From Streptomyces virginiae (GTDB lineage: Bacteria; Actinomycetota; Actinomycetes; Streptomycetales; Streptomycetaceae), in NCBI RefSeq assembly GCF_000720455.1, contig NZ_JOAK01000012.1, positions 1 through 64,000 on the forward strand: a stretch of DNA of 64,000 bases. The letters are read 5' to 3'. A model generated the notes under the pieces. That model searched no databases. It was not told the origin of the DNA and saw nothing but the letters and a program-made list of their open reading frames with translations. The position numbers and the translations under genes are program-made. Positions 25,953 through 35,538 of the stretch are shown piece after piece (position 1 is the first letter of the stretch; each line of letters begins with the position of its first letter).

Positions 25953-27110
25953 CTACGGCAGGTTGCGGGCCATGACGATCCGCTGGACCTGGTTCGTGCC
26001 CTCGTAGATCTGGGTGATCTTGGCGTCGCGCATCATGCGCTCCACCGGGTAGTCACGGGTGTAGCCGTAGCCGCCGAGGAGCTGGACGGCGTCCGTGGTG
26101 ACCTCCATGGCCACGTCGGAGGCGAAGCACTTGGCCGCGGCGCCGAAGAAGGTCAGGTCGCTGTCGACGCGCTCGGACTTGGCGGCGGCCGAGTAGGTCA
26201 GCTGGCGGGCGGCTTCGATCTTCATGGCCATGTCCGCGAGCATGAACTGCACGCCCTGGAAGTCGCCGATCGGCTTGCCGAACTGCTTGCGCTCCTGGAC
26301 GTAGCCCTTGGCGTAGTCCAGGGCGCCCTGCGCGATGCCGAGCGCCTGGGCGGCGATCGTGATGCGGGTGTGGTCGAGGGTCTTCATCGCGGTGGCGAAG
26401 CCGGTGCCCTCGGCGCCGATCATGCGGTCGGCCGGGATCCGGACGTTGTCGAGGTAGACCTCGCGCGTCGGGGAGCCCTTGATGCCGAGCTTCTTCTCCG
26501 GGGCGCCGAAGGACACGCCCTCGTCGCTCTTCTCCACGACGAAGGCGCTGATGCCCTTGGAGCGCTTCTCCGGGGCGGTGACGGCCATGACCGTGTAGTA
26601 CTCGGAGACGCCCGCGTTGGTGATCCAGCGCTTGACGCCGTTGAGCACCCAGAAGTCCCCGTCGCGCACGGCGCGGGTCTTCATGCCGGCGGCGTCGGAG
26701 CCCGCGTCCGGCTCGGAGAGCGCGTAGGAGAACATCGCGTCGCCCTTGGCGAGCGGGCCGAGGTACTTGGCCTTGAGCTCCTCGGAGCCGGAGAGGATCA
26801 CCGGGAGGGAGCCGAGCTTGTTCACGGCCGGGATCAGGGAGGAGGAGGCGCAGACGCGGGCCACTTCCTCGATCACGATCACGGTGGCCAGGGCGTCCGC
26901 GCCCGCGCCGCCGTAGGTCTCGGGCACGTGGACGGCGTGCAGGTCGTTGGCGACCAGCGCGTCGAGGGCCTCCTGCGGGAAGCGGGACTCCTCGTCGACG
27001 GCGGCTGCGAACGGCAGGATCTTCGCCTCGGCGAGCGAGCGGACCGACTCGCGGAGCATGTCGTGCTCCTCGGCCGGGCGGTACAGGTCGAAGTCGGCAG
27101 AACCCGCCAA
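25953..27110 (-). CDS. Acyl-CoA dehydrogenase
   Basis: This 385-residue FAD enzyme has all family blocks: N-terminal helical domain (EEHDMLRESVRSLAEAKI), FSYALSEPDAGSDAAGMKT, WITNAGVSEYYTVMA, GIKGSPTREVYLDNVRIP, QERKQFGKPIGDFQGVQF, and the C-terminal TQIYEGTNQVQRIVMAR with the catalytic-base glutamate in YEGT. It oxidises acyl-CoA to trans-2-enoyl-CoA and passes electrons to ETF. It starts at TTG 27110, supported by GAGAG upstream and by family N-termini. A T/A-rich imperfect inverted sequence at 27150-27167 upstream may be a TetR-type operator. No other beta-oxidation gene is adjacent. Confidence 0.93.
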   Translation of the reverse strand: MAGSADFDLYRPAEEHDMLRESVRSLAEAKILPFAAAVDEESRFPQEALDALVANDLHAVHVPETYGGAGADALATVIVIEEVARVCASSSLIPAVNKLGSLPVILSGSEELKAKYLGPLAKGDAMFSYALSEPDAGSDAAGMKTRAVRDGDFWVLNGVKRWITNAGVSEYYTVMAVTAPEKRSKGISAFVVEKSDEGVSFGAPEKKLGIKGSPTREVYLDNVRIPADRMIGAEGTGFATAMKTLDHTRITIAAQALGIAQGALDYAKGYVQERKQFGKPIGDFQGVQFMLADMAMKIEAARQLTYSAAAKSERVDSDLTFFGAAAKCFASDVAMEVTTDAVQLLGGYGYTRDYPVERMMRDAKITQIYEGTNQVQRIVMARNLP

Positions 27111-27323
27111 GATCTCTCACTCCCCAGGGTGACACGCGATACGTGATGCTAACTACCGTTAAGTAACCCAAGCTTAGTGTCCCGGTCACGGATGGCGATA
27201 TGGACGAGCCACGTGAGCTGCATGACAGAGACGGTGCTGCAGGGGCGCTCCTGGAGACCGTCCCCGCCGGTGGGCCCGACTATGCTCAGTGGCCGCAAAC
27301 GGCCCCGCACCTCTGGAGCACCC

Positions 27324-28667
27324 ATGGCCCCCCTCAGGATCACTGTGATCGGAACCGGCTACCTCGGCGCGACCCACGCCGCGGCGATGGCCGAGCTGGG
27401 CTTCGAGGTGCTCGGTCTGGACGTGGTGCCGGAGAAGATCGAGATGCTGGCCGCGGGCCGGGTGCCGATGTACGAGCCCGGGCTGGAGGAACTGCTGGCC
27501 AAGCACGTGGCCGGGCTGCCGGGCTCGACCGGGCGGCTGCGGTTCACGACCTCCTACGAGGAGGTCGGCGCCTTCGGCGACGTCCACTTCGTCTGCGTGA
27601 ACACCCCGCAGAAGCACGGCGAGTACGCGTGCGACATGTCCTACGTCGACGCCGCGATGTCCTCGCTGGCCCCGCACCTGACGCGGCCGGTGCTGGTCGT
27701 CGGCAAGTCCACGGTGCCGGTGGGCTCGGCGCAGCGGCTGGCGGAGAAGCTGGCGGAGCTGGCCCCGGCGGGCGGGGACGTGGAGCTGGCCTGGAACCCG
27801 GAGTTCCTGCGGGAGGGCTTCGCGGTGCAGGACACCCTGCACCCCGACCGGATCGTGATCGGCGTCCAGGGCGAGCGCGGCGAGAAGCTGCTGCGCGAGG
27901 TGTACGAGACCCCCATGTCCGAGGGGTCCCCGCTGGTCGTCACGGACTTCCCGACCTCCGAGCTGGTCAAGACCGCCGCCAACTCCTTCCTCGCCACCAA
28001 GATCTCCTTCATCAACGCGATGGCGGAGGTGTGCGAGGCCGCCGGCGGCGACGTGGTCAAGCTGGCTGAGGCCATCGGCTACGACGAGCGGATCGGCGCG
28101 AAGTTCCTGCGGGCCGGGATCGGCTTCGGCGGCGGCTGCCTGCCGAAGGACATCCGGGCCTTCATGGCGCGCGCGGGCGAGCTGGGCGCGGACCAGGCGC
28201 TGACGTTCCTGCGCGAGGTCGACTCCATCAACATGCGTCGGCGCGGTCACATGGTCGAGCTGGCCCGCGAGGCCGTGGGCGGGTCCTTCCTCGGCAAGCG
28301 GGTCGCCGTGCTCGGCGCCACCTTCAAGCCGGACTCGGACGACGTCCGCGACTCCCCCGCGCTGAACGTGGCCGGTCAGATCCACCTGCAGGGCGGTCAG
28401 GTCACCGTCTACGACCCCAAGGGCATGGACAACGCCCGGCAGGTCTTCCCGACCCTCGGGTACGCGGACTCCGCGCTCGCGGCGGCCCGCGGCGCGGAGG
28501 TGGTCCTCCACCTCACCGAGTGGCGCGAGTTCCGCGACCTCGACCCGGCGGAGCTCGCCTCCGTCGTGACCGACCGGCTCGTGCTGGACGGCCGCAACGC
28601 GCTGGATCCGGTGCGGTGGCGTGCCGCCGGCTGGACGTACCGGGCGATGGGGCGGCCCCGGGCCTGA
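27324..28667 (+). CDS. UDP-glucose 6-dehydrogenase
   Basis: The 447-residue protein has the Rossmann start ITVIGTGYLGATHAAAM, the middle NEFLREG-type WNPEFLREGFAVQDTLHPDR, the catalytic cysteine in GFGGGCLPKDIRAF, and the C-terminal domain with VLGATFKPDSDDVRDSPAL. These are diagnostic of the UDP-glucose/GDP-mannose dehydrogenase family; GFGGGCLPKD favours UDP-glucose dehydrogenase. It oxidises UDP-glucose twice to UDP-glucuronate, a precursor of wall glycopolymers. ATG 27324 has GGAGC 5 nt upstream. It follows the divergent acyl-CoA dehydrogenase. Confidence 0.92.
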   Translation: MAPLRITVIGTGYLGATHAAAMAELGFEVLGLDVVPEKIEMLAAGRVPMYEPGLEELLAKHVAGLPGSTGRLRFTTSYEEVGAFGDVHFVCVNTPQKHGEYACDMSYVDAAMSSLAPHLTRPVLVVGKSTVPVGSAQRLAEKLAELAPAGGDVELAWNPEFLREGFAVQDTLHPDRIVIGVQGERGEKLLREVYETPMSEGSPLVVTDFPTSELVKTAANSFLATKISFINAMAEVCEAAGGDVVKLAEAIGYDERIGAKFLRAGIGFGGGCLPKDIRAFMARAGELGADQALTFLREVDSINMRRRGHMVELAREAVGGSFLGKRVAVLGATFKPDSDDVRDSPALNVAGQIHLQGGQVTVYDPKGMDNARQVFPTLGYADSALAAARGAEVVLHLTEWREFRDLDPAELASVVTDRLVLDGRNALDPVRWRAAGWTYRAMGRPRA

Positions 28668-28745
28668 CCCCCTTCGGGGTTGCCCGGCCGACTGCCCGGT
28701 GCGGGCGCGCCCGGCGCGGGCGCACGGCGGGTGCGGCGCCGTAGC

Positions 28746-28791
28746 GGGGGCGCTGCCCCCGGACCCCCTCGCCTCAAACGCCGGCGGGGCT
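28746..28791. repeat. Dispersed double-hairpin repeat, copy A
   Basis: First hairpin GGGGGC-GCT-GCCCCC (28746-28760), then the shared core GCCTCAAACGCCGGCGGGGCT. Copies B (43126) and C (50340) share this core. The repeat overlaps the 3' end of the dipeptidase-like gene and supplies its last residues (SPAGV) and its stop codon at 28774-28776. Confidence 0.85.
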
Positions 28792-29853
28792 TGCCTTGCG
28801 GCGGGCGGTGAATTCCGCGTCCCGGATCACGCGCTGGGCGTTGCCCCAGGTCAGCAGGGCGAGGTCCGATTCGGGCCAGCCGCGGTCCAGGAGTTCCGCG
28901 ATCAGCCGCGGGTAGCCCGAGGGGTCGGTCAGGCCGGAAGGGCGCACGACCGGCGGCTCGGCGCCGAAGGCCGCGCCGAGTCCGACGCCCTCCGGGCCCG
29001 CGACCGCCCGGACGTGGTCCAGGTGGTCCGCGACCGCGTGCAGGGAGTCCCCGGTGCGCGCGCTGTCGAAGGTGACCATCACCAGGCCGTTCGCCTCGCG
29101 CACCGCGAGGAGCACCTCGTCGGGCACGTTCCCCGGATGCGGGTTCAGCGCGGCGGCCGCCGTGTTCGAGATGATCACCGGGGCCTTCGAGGCGCCCGCG
29201 AGCCGGCGGGCGGCCGCCGGTTCGCAGCCCGTCAGGTCCAGGAGGATCGCCAGCCGGTTCGCCTCGTGCACCACCTCGTGGCCGAAGGCCGTCAGTGTCT
29301 CCTGCGCCCAGGGCGCTCCGGCGGGCGCGAGGATCCGTACGCCCAGCGCGTGGAAGGCGCGCAGCGCGCCCAGCGAACCGGCCAGAGCCCGGCCCGGCAC
29401 GGGGCCGAGGAAGGAGGCGATCCGGCCGCGGTTGCGGGCGTCCGCCATGTCGTCGGCGCTGAGTGCGAGGCGGAGGCTGTCGGGGTAGCGGCGTACCAGG
29501 GTCAGCGCCGCGTCGATCTGTTCCAGGGTGTCGGAGACCACCTGGTCGCCGGCCTCGTCCTCGCCCGCCCGGCCCTGAGGCGGCACGAGCAGGGACCAGA
29601 ACTGGGCCCCCACTCCGCCGGCGCGCAGGCGCGGGATGTCGGTGTCGACGCCCGCGTCGGGGGTCTCGATGTCGTGGTACGGGCTCTGGCGCAGGGTCCA
29701 GACCAGCGTGTTGCACCCGTCGGCGACGGGGTGGACGGACAGCAGCGCGGCGGCCCTGTCGAGGGCGCTCGCCTTCGTCTCGGGTCCGGCGGGGACCGGG
29801 AGGTCCTCGGCCCCGACGCCCACGGAGTGGGGTTCATCCTGCAGGTCGGCCAT
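28774..29853 (-). CDS. Degenerate membrane-dipeptidase paralogue (M19 pseudoenzyme)
   Basis: The 359-residue protein aligns end to end with the intact M19 dipeptidase next door: shared [35 protein letters not shown] and HAVADHLDHVRAVAG. Every metal or catalytic position is changed: GHNDLPW is GCNTLVW, GAEGGH is GPVPGR, DLSHV is DLTGC, FSHSS is ISNTA, and GGDYD is GAAFG. It is full length and keeps strong codon bias, so it is a maintained pseudoenzyme rather than a decaying gene. ATG 29853 follows GGAG. A binding or regulatory role is possible. Its C-terminus lies in repeat copy A. Confidence 0.88.
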   Translation of the reverse strand: MADLQDEPHSVGVGAEDLPVPAGPETKASALDRAAALLSVHPVADGCNTLVWTLRQSPYHDIETPDAGVDTDIPRLRAGGVGAQFWSLLVPPQGRAGEDEAGDQVVSDTLEQIDAALTLVRRYPDSLRLALSADDMADARNRGRIASFLGPVPGRALAGSLGALRAFHALGVRILAPAGAPWAQETLTAFGHEVVHEANRLAILLDLTGCEPAAARRLAGASKAPVIISNTAAAALNPHPGNVPDEVLLAVREANGLVMVTFDSARTGDSLHAVADHLDHVRAVAGPEGVGLGAAFGAEPPVVRPSGLTDPSGYPRLIAELLDRGWPESDLALLTWGNAQRVIRDAEFTARRKASPAGV

Positions 29854-29999
29854 GGCATTCGCTCCGGTCTCGGCGGCAGCAGGGAGATGCAGCCACCGTG
29901 ACACGCGGGGCGGCGCGGACGCCCGGCGGGTGGGGCGTTCGGGTGATCCGCAGGTCACACCCGGTCACCACACCCACCGGACCGTCGCCCTCCCGGCGG

Positions 30000-31178
30000 C
30001 TAGATCACCGCGTTCGACGGGCCCCGGGTCGCCGACAGCTCGCGCGCCACCGCTTCCGCGTCACGCAGCGCGCGTACCGCGTTGGACCAGGTCAGCTTGG
30101 CCAGATCGGCCCTGGACCAGCCGCGTGCGAGGAGCTCCGCGACCAGGTTCGGGTAGCCGGCCACGTCGTCCAGCCCGGACGGGGTGAAGGCCGTGCCGTC
30201 GTAGTCGCCGCCGATGCCGATGTGGTCGACCCCGGCGACCTCCCGCATGTGGTCCAGGTGGTCGGCCACGGTGGCGGCGGTGGCCACCGGCCGGGGGCTC
30301 GCCTCCTCGAACGCCCGGTGCAGGGCCATCGCCTCGGGGGTGGTGTCGAGGTGGTGGAAGCCGTGCGCCCGCAGGTTCTCGTCCGCCGCCAGGGTCCACT
30401 CGACGGCCGCCGGGAGGATGAACTTCGGCACGAAGGTGGCCATCGCCACCCCTCCGTTGGCCGGCAGCAGCGCCAGCACGTCGTCGGGGATGTTGCGCGG
30501 GTGGTCGCAGACCGCCCGCGCCGAGGAGTGCGAGAAGACCACCGGCGCGACCGACACGGCGAGGGCGTCGCGCATCGTCGTCGCGGCGACGTGCGAGAGG
30601 TCCACCAGCATGCCGACGCGGTTCATCTCGCGGACGACCTCGCGGCCGAAGCCGGTCAGACCGCCGTGCCGGGGCTCGTCGGTCGCCGAGTCCGCCCAGT
30701 CGATGTTGTCGTTGTGCGTGAGCGTCATGTACCGCACGCCCAGCCGGTGCAGGGCGCGCAGCGTGGCGAGCGAGTTGTTGATGGAGTGGCCGCCCTCGGC
30801 GCCCATCAGCGAGGCGATCCGGCCGGCGGCGCGGGCCTCCTCCATGTCGTCCGCCGTCAGCGCCCGCACGAGGTCGCCGGGGTAACGGTCGATCAGCTGG
30901 GCGACGGCGTCGATCTGCTCCAGGGTGGCGCTGACCGCCTCGTCGCCCGCGTAGTCCGAGCGCACGTACACCGACCAGAACTGCGCCCCGACACCCCCGG
31001 CGCGCAGCCGGGGGATGTCGGTGTGCAGGTGGGCGGACTGGTCGCCCGCGATGTCCCGTTGCGCCAGGTCGTAGCGCACCTGCTGGCGCAGCGCCCAGGG
31101 CAGGTCGTTGTGACCGTCCACGACGGGGTGCTCGGCCAGCAGCTCGCGCGCCTCCGCCAGACGCTGCGCCGCGCTCAC
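30000..31178 (-). CDS. Membrane dipeptidase (M19, renal dipeptidase family)
   Basis: This 392-residue zinc enzyme retains the whole active site: H23 and D25 (VDGHNDLPW), the bridging E128 (LMGAEGGHS), H196 (VDLSHVAAT), H217 (VFSHSSARA) and the GIGGDYDG aspartates. It corresponds by content and position to S. coelicolor Sco3058, described as the closest bacterial relative of human renal dipeptidase. It would hydrolyse L-Xaa-D/L-Xaa dipeptides. No signal peptide is visible, so it is probably cytoplasmic. The GTG start overlaps the purE stop by 4 nt (GTGA). Its inactive paralogue follows after 146 bp. Confidence 0.93.
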   Translation of the reverse strand: MSAAQRLAEARELLAEHPVVDGHNDLPWALRQQVRYDLAQRDIAGDQSAHLHTDIPRLRAGGVGAQFWSVYVRSDYAGDEAVSATLEQIDAVAQLIDRYPGDLVRALTADDMEEARAAGRIASLMGAEGGHSINNSLATLRALHRLGVRYMTLTHNDNIDWADSATDEPRHGGLTGFGREVVREMNRVGMLVDLSHVAATTMRDALAVSVAPVVFSHSSARAVCDHPRNIPDDVLALLPANGGVAMATFVPKFILPAAVEWTLAADENLRAHGFHHLDTTPEAMALHRAFEEASPRPVATAATVADHLDHMREVAGVDHIGIGGDYDGTAFTPSGLDDVAGYPNLVAELLARGWSRADLAKLTWSNAVRALRDAEAVARELSATRGPSNAVI

Positions 31179-31711
31179 TTGCCGAACCCGAAGGACTCCG
31201 CGTTCGCGACCTTGGTGCGCAGCCGCTTGCCCTTCTCGGTGGCCTGGTCGTTGAGCTCCTGCTGGAACTCGCGCATCCGGGCCAGCAGCTCCGTGTCGTG
31301 CGCGGCCAGCATCCGTACGGCCAGCAGACCGGCGTTGCGCGCCCCGGCGACCGAGACGGTGGCGACGGGAACGCCCGCCGGCATCTGGACGATCGACAGC
31401 AGGGAGTCCATGCCGTCGAGGTACTTCAGCGGCACGGGCACGCCGATGACCGGCAGCGGGGTGACCGAGGCGAGCATGCCGGGCAGGTGGGCGGCCCCGC
31501 CCGCGCCCGCGATGATCGCCTTCAGGCCGCGGCCGGCGGCCCGCTCCCCGTACTCGATCATCTCGCGCGGCATCCGGTGGGCGGAGACGACGTCGACCTC
31601 GTAGGGGATCTCGAACTCGTCGAGGGCCTGGGCGGCGGCCTCCATCACGGGCCAGTCCGAGTCGGACCCCATGACGATGCCGATGACAGGACCTGCGGCG
31701 GTGGTGCTCAT
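31175..31711 (-). CDS. purE: N5-carboxyaminoimidazole ribonucleotide mutase
   Basis: The 178-residue class I PurE has [20 protein letters not shown] at the start, [23 protein letters not shown] and [20 protein letters not shown]. The conserved histidines (SAHR and AAHLPG) belong to the active site. It moves the carboxylate from N5 to C4 to form CAIR in purine synthesis. Its start overlaps the purK stop by 4 nt, and its stop overlaps the dipeptidase start, so three genes are translationally linked. The C-terminal 25 residues are lysine- and arginine-rich. Confidence 0.96.
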   Translation of the reverse strand: MSTTAAGPVIGIVMGSDSDWPVMEAAAQALDEFEIPYEVDVVSAHRMPREMIEYGERAAGRGLKAIIAGAGGAAHLPGMLASVTPLPVIGVPVPLKYLDGMDSLLSIVQMPAGVPVATVSVAGARNAGLLAVRMLAAHDTELLARMREFQQELNDQATEKGKRLRTKVANAESFGFGK

Positions 31712-32847
31712 TGCGTGACCGTTCCTCTGAGGTAGTCGGCAGCGTGGCGTGCGCGCTCCAGCACATCGTCCAGGTCGTCGCCGTAGGTGTTGACGTGGCC
31801 GACCTTGCGACCGTGTTTCACGTCCTTGCCGTACATGTGGATCTTCAGCTGGGGGTCGTGGGCCATGCAGTGCAGGTAGGCCGCGTACATGTCGGGGTAG
31901 TCCCCGCCCAGCACGTTCGCCATGACCGTCCACCTGGCGCGGGGGCGCGGGTCGCCCAGCGGGAGGTCCAGGACCGCGCGCACGTGGTTGGCGAACTGGG
32001 AGGTCACGGCCCCGTCCTGGGTCCAGTGGCCGCTGTTGTGCGGACGCATCGCCAGTTCGTTGACCAGGATCCGGCCGTCGGTGGTCTCGAACAGCTCCAC
32101 GGCCAGGTGGCCGGTCACGCCCAGTTCCTGCGCGATGCGCAGGGCGAGGGCCTGGGCCTCGCCGGCCAGCTCCTCGGAGAGGTCGGGGGCGGGAGCGATC
32201 ACCGTGTCGCAGACCCCGTCCACCTGGCGGGACTCGACGACGGGGTAGGCGACCGCCTGCCCGTGCGGGGAGCGGACGATGTTCGCCGCGAGTTCGCGGA
32301 CGAAGTCCACCTTCTCCTCGGCGAGGACCGGGACGCCCGCCTTGAACGGGGCCTCGGCGTCCTGCGGGGTGCGGACGAACCACACCCCCTTGCCGTCGTA
32401 GCCGCCGCGCACGGTCTTGAGGATGACGGGGAACCCGCCCACCTCGTCCGCGAAGGCGGCCACGTCGTCCGGATCGCTCACGATCCGGTGGCGGGGGCTG
32501 GGCGCGCCGATCTCGTCGAGCTTGGCGCGCATCACCCCCTTGTCCTGGGCGTGTACCAAAGCGTCGGGCCCCGGGCGGACGGGGATGCCGTCCGCTTCCA
32601 GGGCCCGCAGGTGCTCCGTGGGTACATGCTCGTGGTCGAAGGTGATCACGTCACAGCCGCGCGCGAAGGCACGCAGCGTCTCCAGGTCGCGATAGTCGCC
32701 GATGACGACATCGCTCACGACCTGGGCCGCCGAGTCCTGTGGTGTGTCACTGAGGAGCTTGAATCTGATGCCGAGGGGGATACCCGCCTCGTGGGTCATG
32801 CGGGCGAGCTGACCGCCGCCGACCATGCCGACTACCGGGAACGTCAC
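31708..32847 (-). CDS. purK: N5-carboxyaminoimidazole ribonucleotide synthase
   Basis: The 379-residue ATP-grasp protein starts [20 protein letters not shown], the typical PurK beginning. It continues with [58 protein letters not shown] and [18 protein letters not shown], which form the ATP-grasp nucleotide and metal sites. It makes N5-CAIR from AIR, bicarbonate and ATP, the substrate for PurE encoded directly downstream (ATGA overlap). The promoter should lie in the 162-bp gap to the divergent GtrA gene. Confidence 0.96.
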   Translation of the reverse strand: MTFPVVGMVGGGQLARMTHEAGIPLGIRFKLLSDTPQDSAAQVVSDVVIGDYRDLETLRAFARGCDVITFDHEHVPTEHLRALEADGIPVRPGPDALVHAQDKGVMRAKLDEIGAPSPRHRIVSDPDDVAAFADEVGGFPVILKTVRGGYDGKGVWFVRTPQDAEAPFKAGVPVLAEEKVDFVRELAANIVRSPHGQAVAYPVVESRQVDGVCDTVIAPAPDLSEELAGEAQALALRIAQELGVTGHLAVELFETTDGRILVNELAMRPHNSGHWTQDGAVTSQFANHVRAVLDLPLGDPRPRARWTVMANVLGGDYPDMYAAYLHCMAHDPQLKIHMYGKDVKHGRKVGHVNTYGDDLDDVLERARHAADYLRGTVTQ

Positions 32848-33009
32848 TCCTCCAGGGTATCCGCCGGTATTCCGCCATCCGGACCTGACCCTGGCCCGAT
32901 CCCCCGGTGTGCCGTGCGTCGCAGGGTGCCGGAAGGCACAGACGGAGCACTGGGGGGAGACTTAGCATGGGCGGGTTGACGGAGAACACGGACGCCCCGT
33001 GACGGGGCG

Positions 33010-33576
33010 GTGACCGACAGGACTGGCCTACTGATGACCACGCAGGGCGGATCTGTCCTCGAACGCGTACGCGGCCTCGTGCGAGAGGTCGCCAAGTTCG
33101 GGGCGGTCGGCGGCCTGGGCGTCCTGGTCAACCTGGGAGTCTTCAACCTGATCCGTCACACCACCGATCTCCAGGTGGTCCGCGCCAGCGTGACGGCCAC
33201 GATCGTGGCCATCGCCACGAACTACCTCGGCTTCCGCTACTTCGCCTACCGGGACCGCGCCCAGAGCGGCCGCACCCGCGAGATGGCCCTCTTCGCCGCC
33301 TTCAGCGCCATCGGCCTGGTCATCGAGAACGGCGTGCTCTACACCGCGACCTACGGCTTCGGCTGGGACGGGCCGGTCGCGAGCAACGTCTTCAAGTTCA
33401 TCGGCATCGGCACGGCCACCGTCTTCCGCTTCTGGTCGTACCGGACCTGGGTCTTCAAGGCCCTGCCGCCGGTCGCCCCGCCCGCGGCCGCCGAACCGCT
33501 GCCCGAGCCGGCGCCGCGGCCCAGGCCGGAGCGCCGGCCCGATCCGCGGCCGGAGCCGGAGCCCGCGAACAACTAG
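33010..33576 (+). CDS. GtrA-family membrane protein
   Basis: This 188-residue protein has four predicted helices: AKFGAVGGLGVLVNLGVFNL, ASVTATIVAIATNYLGFRYF, ALFAAFSAIGLVIENGVLY and SNVFKFIGIGTATVFRFWSY, ending in the GtrA-type FWSYRTWVF. The last 35 residues are Pro/Glu/Arg-rich. GtrA proteins help move polyprenyl-phosphate sugars across the membrane. GTG 33010 is used, but ATG 33034 with AGGA about 11 nt upstream is equally likely. It ends 9 bp from the convergent draK stop. A partner glycosyltransferase is not adjacent. Confidence 0.85.
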   Translation: MTDRTGLLMTTQGGSVLERVRGLVREVAKFGAVGGLGVLVNLGVFNLIRHTTDLQVVRASVTATIVAIATNYLGFRYFAYRDRAQSGRTREMALFAAFSAIGLVIENGVLYTATYGFGWDGPVASNVFKFIGIGTATVFRFWSYRTWVFKALPPVAPPAAAEPLPEPAPRPRPERRPDPRPEPEPANN

Positions 33577-33585
33577 CGGGACCCC

Positions 33586-34851
33586 CTAGCGGACGGTCTT
33601 CTCCGGCTCTGCCGGTTGCGGGGCCGTGCGGCTCAGGAACAGCGCGAACACCGGCGGCTGCGTCTGGAGCAGCTCCAGGCGGCCGCCGTCCGCCTCCGCG
33701 AGGTCCCGGGCGACCGCGAGGCCGATCCCGGTGGAGTTGCGGCCGCTGATGGCCCGCTCGAAGATCCGGTTGCCGAGGTCCGGCGGGACGCCCGGTCCCT
33801 CGTCCGTGACCTCCAGCACCGCCTGGTTGCCGATGACCCTGGTGCGCAGGGCGACGGTGCCGCCGCCGTGCATCAGGGCGTTCTCCACCAGGGTGGCCAG
33901 CACCTGGGAGACCGCGCCGGGGGTGCCGACGGCCCGTACGCCCTGCTTCCCGGAGCGCACGATGGCCCGGCCGGCGCTGCGGTAGGCCGGCCGCCACTCC
34001 TCCACCTGCTGTTTGACGACTTCGTCGAGGTCGAAGGGGACGGCGGAGCCCGTACGCGGGTCCCGCGAGTTCGTGAGCAGCCGCTGCACGACGTCCGTGA
34101 GCCGCTCCACCTGGGTCAGGGCGATCGTCGCCTCTTCCCGTACGGTCTCCAGGTCGTCGGTGACCGTGATCTCCTCCAGGCGCATCGACAGCGCCGTGAG
34201 CGGGGTGCGCAGCTGGTGGGAGGCGTCGGCGGCGAGGCGCCGCTCGGCGGTGAGCATCCGGCCGATGCGTTCGGCGCTGGAGTCCAGCACGTCGGCGACC
34301 CGGTCCAGCTCGGGAACCCCGTACCGCTTGTGCCGGGGCCGCGGGTCGCCCGAGCCGAGCCGCTCGGCGGTCTCGGCGAGGTCGGTGAGCGGGGAGGCCA
34401 GCCGGTTCGCCTGCCGTACGGCGAGCAGTACGGCGGCCACGACGGCCAGCAGGGCCACCGCTCCGACCACGGCCAGGGTCCGTACGACCTCCCTGGTCAC
34501 GGTGGAGCGGGCCTCCTCCACGACGACGATCTCGCCCTGCTCGCCCCGCGCGGTGCCGCGTACGACGCTGTCGGGGATCGACGCGCCGACCTCGACGGCC
34601 GGCTGCCCGGGGATCGTGATCCGGGCGTAGTGGCCGGCGTCGAGCTGTTCGGCGAGGGCGACGGGGTCGGTCGGCTTCTTCTCCAGGACGTTCGCCTCGA
34701 CGACGCTCACCAGCCGCAGCGCCTCGGACTCGACCCGGTCCTGGGCGCTGCTGGTGATGGTCCGGGTCTCCACGATGACGAGGGAGACCCCGAAGACGGC
34801 GATCACGACGAGCACCACGGCGAGCGTGGACTGGATGAGGCGGCGGCGCAT
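33586..34851 (-). CDS. draK: Two-component sensor histidine kinase, DraK-type
   Basis: The 421-residue kinase has helix 1 (about 7-28), an extracytoplasmic sensor of about 95 residues, helix 2 (about 124-146), a HAMP segment, an H box ASHQLRTPLTAL with H212, and an ATPase domain (VENALMHGGGTVALRTRV, VTDEGPGVPPD, STGIGLAVARDLAEADGG). Position beside the GtrA and POT genes matches the S. coelicolor DraK/DraR pair (SCO3062/SCO3063, from memory), which differentially controls antibiotic production; DraK is reported to respond to pH. It begins 9 nt after the regulator stop, forming one operon. The name rests on synteny. Confidence 0.85.
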   Translation of the reverse strand: MRRRLIQSTLAVVLVVIAVFGVSLVIVETRTITSSAQDRVESEALRLVSVVEANVLEKKPTDPVALAEQLDAGHYARITIPGQPAVEVGASIPDSVVRGTARGEQGEIVVVEEARSTVTREVVRTLAVVGAVALLAVVAAVLLAVRQANRLASPLTDLAETAERLGSGDPRPRHKRYGVPELDRVADVLDSSAERIGRMLTAERRLAADASHQLRTPLTALSMRLEEITVTDDLETVREEATIALTQVERLTDVVQRLLTNSRDPRTGSAVPFDLDEVVKQQVEEWRPAYRSAGRAIVRSGKQGVRAVGTPGAVSQVLATLVENALMHGGGTVALRTRVIGNQAVLEVTDEGPGVPPDLGNRIFERAISGRNSTGIGLAVARDLAEADGGRLELLQTQPPVFALFLSRTAPQPAEPEKTVR

Positions 34852-34860
34852 GGGCTGGAA

Positions 34861-35538
34861 CTAGCTCTTCTCGAAGCGGAAGCCGACGCCTCGGACGGTG
34901 GCGATGTAGCGGGGGTTGGCGGCGTCGTCGCCCAGCTTCTTGCGCAGCCAGGAGATGTGCATGTCGAGGGTCTTGGTGGACGACCACCAGGTGGTGTCCC
35001 AGACCTCGCGCATGAGCTGGTCGCGGGTGACGACCCGGCCCGCGTCGCGCACCAGGACGCGCAGCAGGTCGAATTCCTTGGCGGTGAGCTGGAGCTCCTC
35101 CTCGCCCATCCAGGCGCGGTGCGACTCGACGTCGATGCGGACGCCGTGGGTGGCGGGGGGCTGGGCGGCCTCGTTGGCGCCGCGCCGCAGCAGGGCCCGG
35201 ACCCGGGCCAGGAGTTCGGCCAGCCGGAAGGGCTTGGTCACGTAGTCGTCGGCGCCCGCGTCCAGGCCGACGACCGTGTCGACCTCGTCCGCGCGGGCGG
35301 TGAGGACCAGGATCGGGAAGCCGTGGCCCTCGGCGCGCAGCCGGCGGGCCACTTCGAGGCCGTCCATGCCCGGCAGGCCCAGGTCCAGGACGACGAGGTC
35401 GACGCCGCCCTGGAGTCCCGCGTCCAGGGCGGTGGGGCCGTCCTCCCGGACCTCGACCTCGTACCCCTCCCGGCGCAGGGCGCGGGCCAGGGGCTCCGAG
35501 ATGGATGCGTCGTCCTCGGCGAGCAGTACACGCGTCAT
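34861..35538 (-). CDS. draR: OmpR-family response regulator, DraR-type
   Basis: The 225-residue regulator has a receiver domain (VLLAEDDASISEPLARAL, phosphoacceptor D52 in VVLDLGLPGMDG, LTARADEVDTVVGLDAGADD, TKPF) and a winged-helix DNA-binding domain (LTAKEFDLLRVLVRDAGRVV, DMHISWLRKKLGDDAANPRY, TVRGVGFRFEKS). ATG 35538 is preferred over an in-frame start 10 codons earlier because family proteins begin at MTRVLL. It is the first gene of the pair with the kinase. Its own promoter should lie in the long gap to the divergent transporter gene, where it may bind. Confidence 0.88.
   Translation of the reverse strand: MTRVLLAEDDASISEPLARALRREGYEVEVREDGPTALDAGLQGGVDLVVLDLGLPGMDGLEVARRLRAEGHGFPILVLTARADEVDTVVGLDAGADDYVTKPFRLAELLARVRALLRRGANEAAQPPATHGVRIDVESHRAWMGEEELQLTAKEFDLLRVLVRDAGRVVTRDQLMREVWDTTWWSSTKTLDMHISWLRKKLGDDAANPRYIATVRGVGFRFEKS

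Noticed and set aside
29854..29958. Upstream extension of the dipeptidase-like gene
   Set aside because: The 35 extra codons in frame have no family similarity, and a GGAG ribosome site precedes the ATG at 29853.
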